The notes under the pieces: generated by a model | The model's database searches: none | What the model was told of the DNA's origin: nothing | What the model saw: the letters and a program-made list of their open reading frames with translations, nothing else | Assembly (NCBI GenBank): GCA_028710845.1 | Contig: JAQTTI010000038.1 | Span: 1 to 9,208, forward strand | Reading direction: 5' to 3' | Length of the DNA: 9,208 nucleotides | Origin: Candidatus Omnitrophota bacterium | Lineage (GTDB): Bacteria > Omnitrophota > Gorgyraeia > Gygaellales > Profunditerraquicolaceae | Position numbers and translations under genes: made by a program | In this document: one piece after another, positions 5,389 through 9,208 of the stretch | How the letters are laid out: each line of letters begins with the position of its first letter | How positions within the stretch are numbered: position 1 is the stretch's first letter

Positions 5389-7420
5389 ATTAAAAGCAAA
5401 ATTTTTATTATTTATTTTTGCCTTATTTGTCTTAGCGGCCTTCATTTTTATGCAAGGCAAAAATTCCCTTGTTAATTTAGGCGAAGGTGATTGGCTCGTT
5501 GTTGCCGATTCCGGCTGGGCAGGAGCATCAAACGGGCAGGTTGTAAGGCCCGGGAACAATCTTTGGCCGGTAGAACTTAGGTACCAGCTGAAAGCAACGA
5601 AACCCTGGCCGTGGCCTGAGATCGATTTTTGGCTAAAATTTAAAAAGGCTTGCCATTTAAGCAATTATTCCGGCATAAAATTAGTAATAACCAGCCAGCA
5701 AAAAGATGAAATTTACGTTTATTTTATGGTAGAAGATCAAAATTTAAAAGTACTTAAGCCTCTGGCGCAAAAATGCCGCTTAAATGGTAAGCCGAATCAG
5801 GAAATTTTTCTTCTTTTTTCCGACTTCAGGATTCCCAAGGATTGGAGCGCGCGCACCCCCGGGTTTAACGGCGATTTTAAATGGGATAAAGTAAGCCGCT
5901 TGGGAATACACAAAAAAGGCAGCGATAAAGAAGAAGGAGAGATTCTGATCAACAAAATCCAGCTCTTTAACAATCCAAGATCAAAAGGAAGTAGAATAGA
6001 AAGGGCCAGGCCGCCAAGGCATTACACTTCCGATCTGACTCTAAAGCCCGGCAATTATGACAATGAAATTGTTATCTCTGATTCAGGTAATAATCCGATA
6101 GGCCCTTATTTTTATGGTGCAAACTGGGGTGTTTGGCTTGATCTGCCTGATAAAGAAAAAACTGCTTTTTTAAAACTAAAAGTTATCAGAGCCGGCGGTC
6201 CTTTTATGGATAGGTATGATTGGCGTAGATCAAAATTTACTTTTCCCGGAAACAGCCGAGAATTAGATATGGTTAACCTGGATGAGTTTGTTAAATATTG
6301 CCGTAATATAGGGGCTGAACCATTAATCCAGGTAAGCGCCCTGGGAGATAATGCCCAGGATAATGCAGCCGAGCTTTTGACATATCTTAATCAAGAAAAA
6401 GGGTATGGTATAAGATTCTTTGAGATAGGCAACGAGCCTTTTATTTGGCATGAAGTGCATTTTGACCGCCGTAATTATCCCTGCTCACTGGCCGAATATT
6501 TCGAGATATTTAAAAAAATATCCTTAGCGCTGAGGAGTGCGCAGGACAAGATTGACCCGAATTTAAAAATAAAAATCTTTGCACCCGCGATCGAAACATC
6601 TTGGTTTAACTGGAGCAGCCTTTCCGAAGAAGATGAGCAAAAACCGGTGCTAGGCCGATTTTTAAAGATGTGCAAAGATTTCGAAAAAAATAAAGAGTCT
6701 AACCCAAAAGGGATAAAGCTGATCGATGTTTTAAGTTTCCATCTTTTCCCTTCCTTTAAAGACAGCCCATCTTTAAAAGGCGAAGTTGATAGCTCGCTTA
6801 TTTTGGAGTCGGTTCAAACATGGTGGAATCTAGATTATGTGAATAAATATGACAGCTCTTTGCCTTTGGGTAAGGCTAGCGGGGTTATCCCCGCGCTTAA
6901 AGATACAATAAGAAATAATTATCCTGGTATTGAGCTAGCGGTTACCGAATTTAATGTTGAATCTAAATCAATGGTTAACTTTGATCCTTTAACAAAAGCC
7001 CTCTATTTAGCCGACCTCTACGGAATCATGGCAAGATCGGGAGTAAATTATTTTATGCAGTTTTGTTTGAATTCTAGCGATCAGAATGCCGCGCTATTGG
7101 ACGATATCGATAATATCACTCCTCTTTACTATCCCTTGGCTTTATTTGCCAGGTATTTTAACGGGAATATTTTAGATGTTAAGAACACTAATAGCGAAAG
7201 ACTTAGCATCTATTCATGCGGCCGGCAAGACGACATAGTTATTATGGCAATAAATAAAGATAATTTTGCAAAAAAAGCGAGAATTTTATTAAAGGTTAAA
7301 GGTGAGTCTGATTTTAGTTTGTTTTTTCCGGCCATGAGTCTTACCTGTATAAGAATAGATAAAAATAACCCAAGTCAGAAAGCCGAATGCTGGGAATATG
7401 GAAGAGAACAGATTGATTGA
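5381..7420 (+). CDS. Membrane-anchored glycoside hydrolase, GH44-like (clan A barrel), with N-terminal carbohydrate-binding-like domain
   Basis: This is a 679-residue protein from the ATG at 5381, which overlaps the previous stop by 8 bases as at 581. A GTG at 5363 would add six residues. The N-terminus (KLKAK, then a hydrophobic run at about 8-24) is a signal anchor without a clear cleavage site or lipobox, so the enzyme should face the periplasm or outside. Residues 34-200 look like a beta-sandwich carbohydrate-binding domain. The barrel follows PYFYGANWG (242-250). It shows RAGGPFMDRYDW (270-281), similar to the GH44 RxGGNxxxxYNW element; EIGNEPFIWHEVH (348-360) with probable acid/base E352; DVLSFHLFP (449-457); and AVTEFN (520-525) with probable nucleophile E523. 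A short beta-rich segment ends the protein. Known GH44 enzymes cut beta-glucans or xyloglucan; here the target is more likely the exported polysaccharide (inference). Other clan A families such as GH39 or GH51 remain possible. Confidence 0.8.
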   Translation: MPKLKAKFLLFIFALFVLAAFIFMQGKNSLVNLGEGDWLVVADSGWAGASNGQVVRPGNNLWPVELRYQLKATKPWPWPEIDFWLKFKKACHLSNYSGIKLVITSQQKDEIYVYFMVEDQNLKVLKPLAQKCRLNGKPNQEIFLLFSDFRIPKDWSARTPGFNGDFKWDKVSRLGIHKKGSDKEEGEILINKIQLFNNPRSKGSRIERARPPRHYTSDLTLKPGNYDNEIVISDSGNNPIGPYFYGANWGVWLDLPDKEKTAFLKLKVIRAGGPFMDRYDWRRSKFTFPGNSRELDMVNLDEFVKYCRNIGAEPLIQVSALGDNAQDNAAELLTYLNQEKGYGIRFFEIGNEPFIWHEVHFDRRNYPCSLAEYFEIFKKISLALRSAQDKIDPNLKIKIFAPAIETSWFNWSSLSEEDEQKPVLGRFLKMCKDFEKNKESNPKGIKLIDVLSFHLFPSFKDSPSLKGEVDSSLILESVQTWWNLDYVNKYDSSLPLGKASGVIPALKDTIRNNYPGIELAVTEFNVESKSMVNFDPLTKALYLADLYGIMARSGVNYFMQFCLNSSDQNAALLDDIDNITPLYYPLALFARYFNGNILDVKNTNSERLSIYSCGRQDDIVIMAINKDNFAKKARILLKVKGESDFSLFFPAMSLTCIRIDKNNPSQKAECWEYGREQID

Positions 7421-9208
7421 GCTGTCGGTGGTCATTCCTACTTACAACAGGAAAAAATTCTTGAAAGAGTGCATAGATTCTCTTTTTAGCCAGGATTATC
7501 CGGTTGAAAAATTCGAGATTATTGTTGTCGACGATGGATCTAGCGATGGAACAGATTTAATGATGGCTTCTTTAGCCAAGAAGCACCCTAATATAGAATA
7601 TTTACAAAGGAGCCATCAAGGGCCGGCTGCCGCCAGGAATGCGGGAATTAAGCGTTCGCGGGGTGAAATCATAGCTTTGACCGATAATGATTGTATACTC
7701 GAGAAAAATTGGGTTGCTAATATTCTAAGGGCCCATAAGTTGCATAAAGAGGCATTGGTAGTAGGAGGGTTAACCGAAGTCAATCCCCGTAATATCAAGG
7801 CTTCGGTAAGTCAGTCATTAAGTAATGGGGCAATGTCAGCCAGAATTAACAATAAAAAAGAATTTATTTTTTTTCCAACCTGCAATGTTTCTTTTAAAAA
7901 AGAATACCTTACCGATAATTTTAATGAATTATTTCCCTTGCCTGCGGGAGAAGATTTAGAATTTTTTTGGAGAGTTTTTAAAGGTGGAGGTAAATTTGTC
8001 TATGATGAAAGCATCAGGGTTTTCCATAACTGCCATCCTAATTTCAAATCTTTCCTGAAGCAGGCATATATGTATGGCAAGGGTAACTTTCTTGTTCAAC
8101 ACCTCCATAAGGACCATCCTTTATTAAAAGAAATATTTCCTCAAAATTTATATTCCTTTGTTTTGGGTACGGTCATTAATTTCTTAAAGATTCCGCGTTT
8201 TTCCTATCTTTTAGGGGCCAGATTGATCGCCTCCAGTCCAAATTTAAGCGGATATGAGAAATTTCAGGTTTATCTTTATTTTACCTTGCATAAAATAATG
8301 TATTTAGCCGGCAATGTTGCGGAATTCACAAGGGTAAAAAGATTTAAACAAACCGGATCAGGAAAAGAAAGCAAAATTATTAAAAAGCCCGAGCTGCTTA
8401 TTTTAGACATAACCCATGAATGTAACCTAAAATGCAAGATTTGTGATATTTGGAAAACATCGTCATCGGAAAAAAATCTAGAATCCGAGTATGTTAAAAA
8501 AGCCCTTTTTGAGGCCAGTGAATTAAAAATAAAAGAAATTGCGCTTTCCGGAGGCGAGCCTTTATTAAGGAGCGATATATTCGAGATATTTGATTACGTA
8601 AAAAATATAGGGCTTAAAAATATAGGGCTTTTGACAAACGGAATACTTATTGAGCGCCATATAGAAAGGTTAAAAGCATATTTTATTGCAGGTATTGTAT
8701 CGCCGGTCATCTCATTTGATTCTTTAAGGCCTGACCTTCACAACGATATAAGAAATAACGACCTGGCCTGGCAGACAACGAAAAACGCGTTAAACATCCT
8801 TTCTTGCTTAAAAAAAAGTTATCCCAAAATAAACTTTAATGTAATCACGATAATTTTAGGGCAGAATTTAGAAGAACTGCAGGAACTAACCAAATTCGTA
8901 AAATCTTTAAACGCCAATTCATTACAGTTCCAGCCGCTTTTAGCCAATAACCTGGACATGAAAGATAGGAAAAGTTCTCCTTTCTGGGTCCATAAAGATA
9001 GGCTACCGGTTCTTGATTCTGTTGTTGACGGCTTGATAGATTTTAAAAGAAAGAACCCTCAGTTTATCAAAAATTCCGAAAAAAACCTGTCCCTCATAAA
9101 GAAGTATTATCGCGCCAGCCTGACTAATCTCGACGCCAGTTGTCTCTCAGCTGCTAAGACCGTTTTAATCGCTAATCAAGGCGATTGCAGGACTTGTTTT
9201 TCAGGATA
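7398..9208 (+). CDS. GT2 glycosyltransferase fused to a radical SAM (SPASM-like) enzyme, 3' end beyond window
   Basis: The frame from ATG 7398 stays open to the window edge (603 residues visible), overlapping the glycosidase gene by 23 bases. Residues 10-230 are a family 2 glycosyltransferase: SVVIPTYNR (10-18), VVDDGSSDGT (43-52), GPAAARNAGI, DxD-type TDNDC (95-99) and GEDLEFFWR (184-192). This part would transfer a sugar from a nucleotide donor at the inner membrane. Hydrophobic helices at about 250-310 may associate with the membrane. A basic linker (315-330) leads to a radical SAM domain: ITHECNLKCKIC (338-349) with the CxxxCxxC cluster at C342, C346 and C349, SGGEP (384-388), and LLTNG. 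Near the edge C582, C597 and C600 (CRTC) suggest an auxiliary iron-sulfur SPASM or twitch region, cut by the window. No stop separates the two halves. The radical SAM substrate is unknown; modification of a sugar, lipid carrier or peptide are all open. Confidence 0.88.
   Translation, partial: MEENRLIELSVVIPTYNRKKFLKECIDSLFSQDYPVEKFEIIVVDDGSSDGTDLMMASLAKKHPNIEYLQRSHQGPAAARNAGIKRSRGEIIALTDNDCILEKNWVANILRAHKLHKEALVVGGLTEVNPRNIKASVSQSLSNGAMSARINNKKEFIFFPTCNVSFKKEYLTDNFNELFPLPAGEDLEFFWRVFKGGGKFVYDESIRVFHNCHPNFKSFLKQAYMYGKGNFLVQHLHKDHPLLKEIFPQNLYSFVLGTVINFLKIPRFSYLLGARLIASSPNLSGYEKFQVYLYFTLHKIMYLAGNVAEFTRVKRFKQTGSGKESKIIKKPELLILDITHECNLKCKICDIWKTSSSEKNLESEYVKKALFEASELKIKEIALSGGEPLLRSDIFEIFDYVKNIGLKNIGLLTNGILIERHIERLKAYFIAGIVSPVISFDSLRPDLHNDIRNNDLAWQTTKNALNILSCLKKSYPKINFNVITIILGQNLEELQELTKFVKSLNANSLQFQPLLANNLDMKDRKSSPFWVHKDRLPVLDSVVDGLIDFKRKNPQFIKNSEKNLSLIKKYYRASLTNLDASCLSAAKTVLIANQGDCRTCFSG
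8388..9208 (+). other. Radical SAM domain within the fusion protein (residues 331 onward)
   Basis: The domain starts at PELLILDIT just before the CxxxCxxC cluster and includes the SAM-binding GGEP motif and the TNG motif after the next strand. A run of strands and helices follows to the cysteines at 582-600. The family uses a 4Fe-4S cluster to cleave S-adenosylmethionine and start radical chemistry. There is an internal Met (M301, in KIMYLAG) upstream, but no Shine-Dalgarno motif that would argue for a separate product. Confidence 0.85.
8601..8630 (+). repeat. Exact 15-base tandem duplication in the radical SAM coding region
   Basis: The unit AAAAATATAGGGCTT occurs twice head to tail (8601-8615 and 8616-8630) with no mismatch, encoding KNIGL twice (residues 402-411). 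It keeps the reading frame. The spacing between GGEP and TNG remains close to that of typical radical SAM proteins, so the domain is probably not disturbed. Confidence 0.9.

Noticed and set aside
5356..5664. Minus-strand open frame across the ATPase/glycosidase junction
   Set aside because: It is opposite two well-supported genes, has no recognised motifs, and shows no ribosome-binding site or promoter on that strand.
6879..6894. Perfect 6-base stem with a 4-base loop (GCGGGG TTAT CCCCGC), terminator-like
   Set aside because: It lies inside the glycosidase reading frame and has no T-run after it. It encodes part of an ordinary segment, so chance is more likely than a terminator.
8280..8400. 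Separate start for the radical SAM gene
   Set aside because: No stop codon ends the GT2 part, and the internal ATG at 8298 has no ribosome-binding motif. A fusion is the simpler reading.

Overview
The window is a single block of genes, all on the + strand, from a bacterial surface-polysaccharide locus. Six coding sequences fill it almost completely. Neighbouring genes overlap by 8 to 23 bases, and the only gap is 6 bases, so this looks like the middle of one long operon. I see no promoter, terminator, RNA gene, insertion sequence or CRISPR array. The first gene lacks its 5' end and the last lacks its 3' end.

Layout. (1) 1-588: C-terminal part of a membrane phospho-sugar transferase of the MraY/WecA/TagO superfamily. 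(2) 581-1894: FAD-binding amine-oxidase/HemY-like oxidoreductase of the kind found in polysaccharide loci. (3) 1879-2655: ABC-2 permease of the Wzm/TagG/KpsM type. (4) 2662-5388: a Wzt-like ATPase with a C-terminal extension of about 670 residues built from three diverged copies of one unrecognised domain. (5) 5381-7420: an N-terminally anchored protein with a carbohydrate-binding-like domain and a GH44-like glycosidase barrel. (6) 7398 to the window end: an unbroken reading frame joining a GT2 glycosyltransferase to a radical SAM enzyme, with the start of a SPASM-like cysteine region at the window edge.

How the parts could work together (inference). The phospho-sugar transferase would prime a lipid carrier. 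The FAD enzyme and the GT2/radical SAM protein would make or modify the glycan. The Wzm/Wzt pair would export it, with the tandem C-terminal domains as candidate substrate-recognition modules on the cytoplasmic side. The anchored glycosidase would trim or remodel it outside the inner membrane.

Organism. The gene set, the moderately AT-rich composition (about 40% GC by eye), dense overlaps and weak Shine-Dalgarno signals suggest an uncultivated Gram-negative-type bacterium. Omnitrophota or a related candidate phylum is my guess, at low confidence. The standard genetic code fits: TGA ends the glycosidase gene and no in-frame TGA occurs in any gene.

The most unusual items are the GT2-radical SAM fusion and the triple-domain Wzt. 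Two catalytic-site substitutions also deserve checking: Walker B Glu to Asp in the ATPase, and Asp to Asn in the phospho-sugar transferase.
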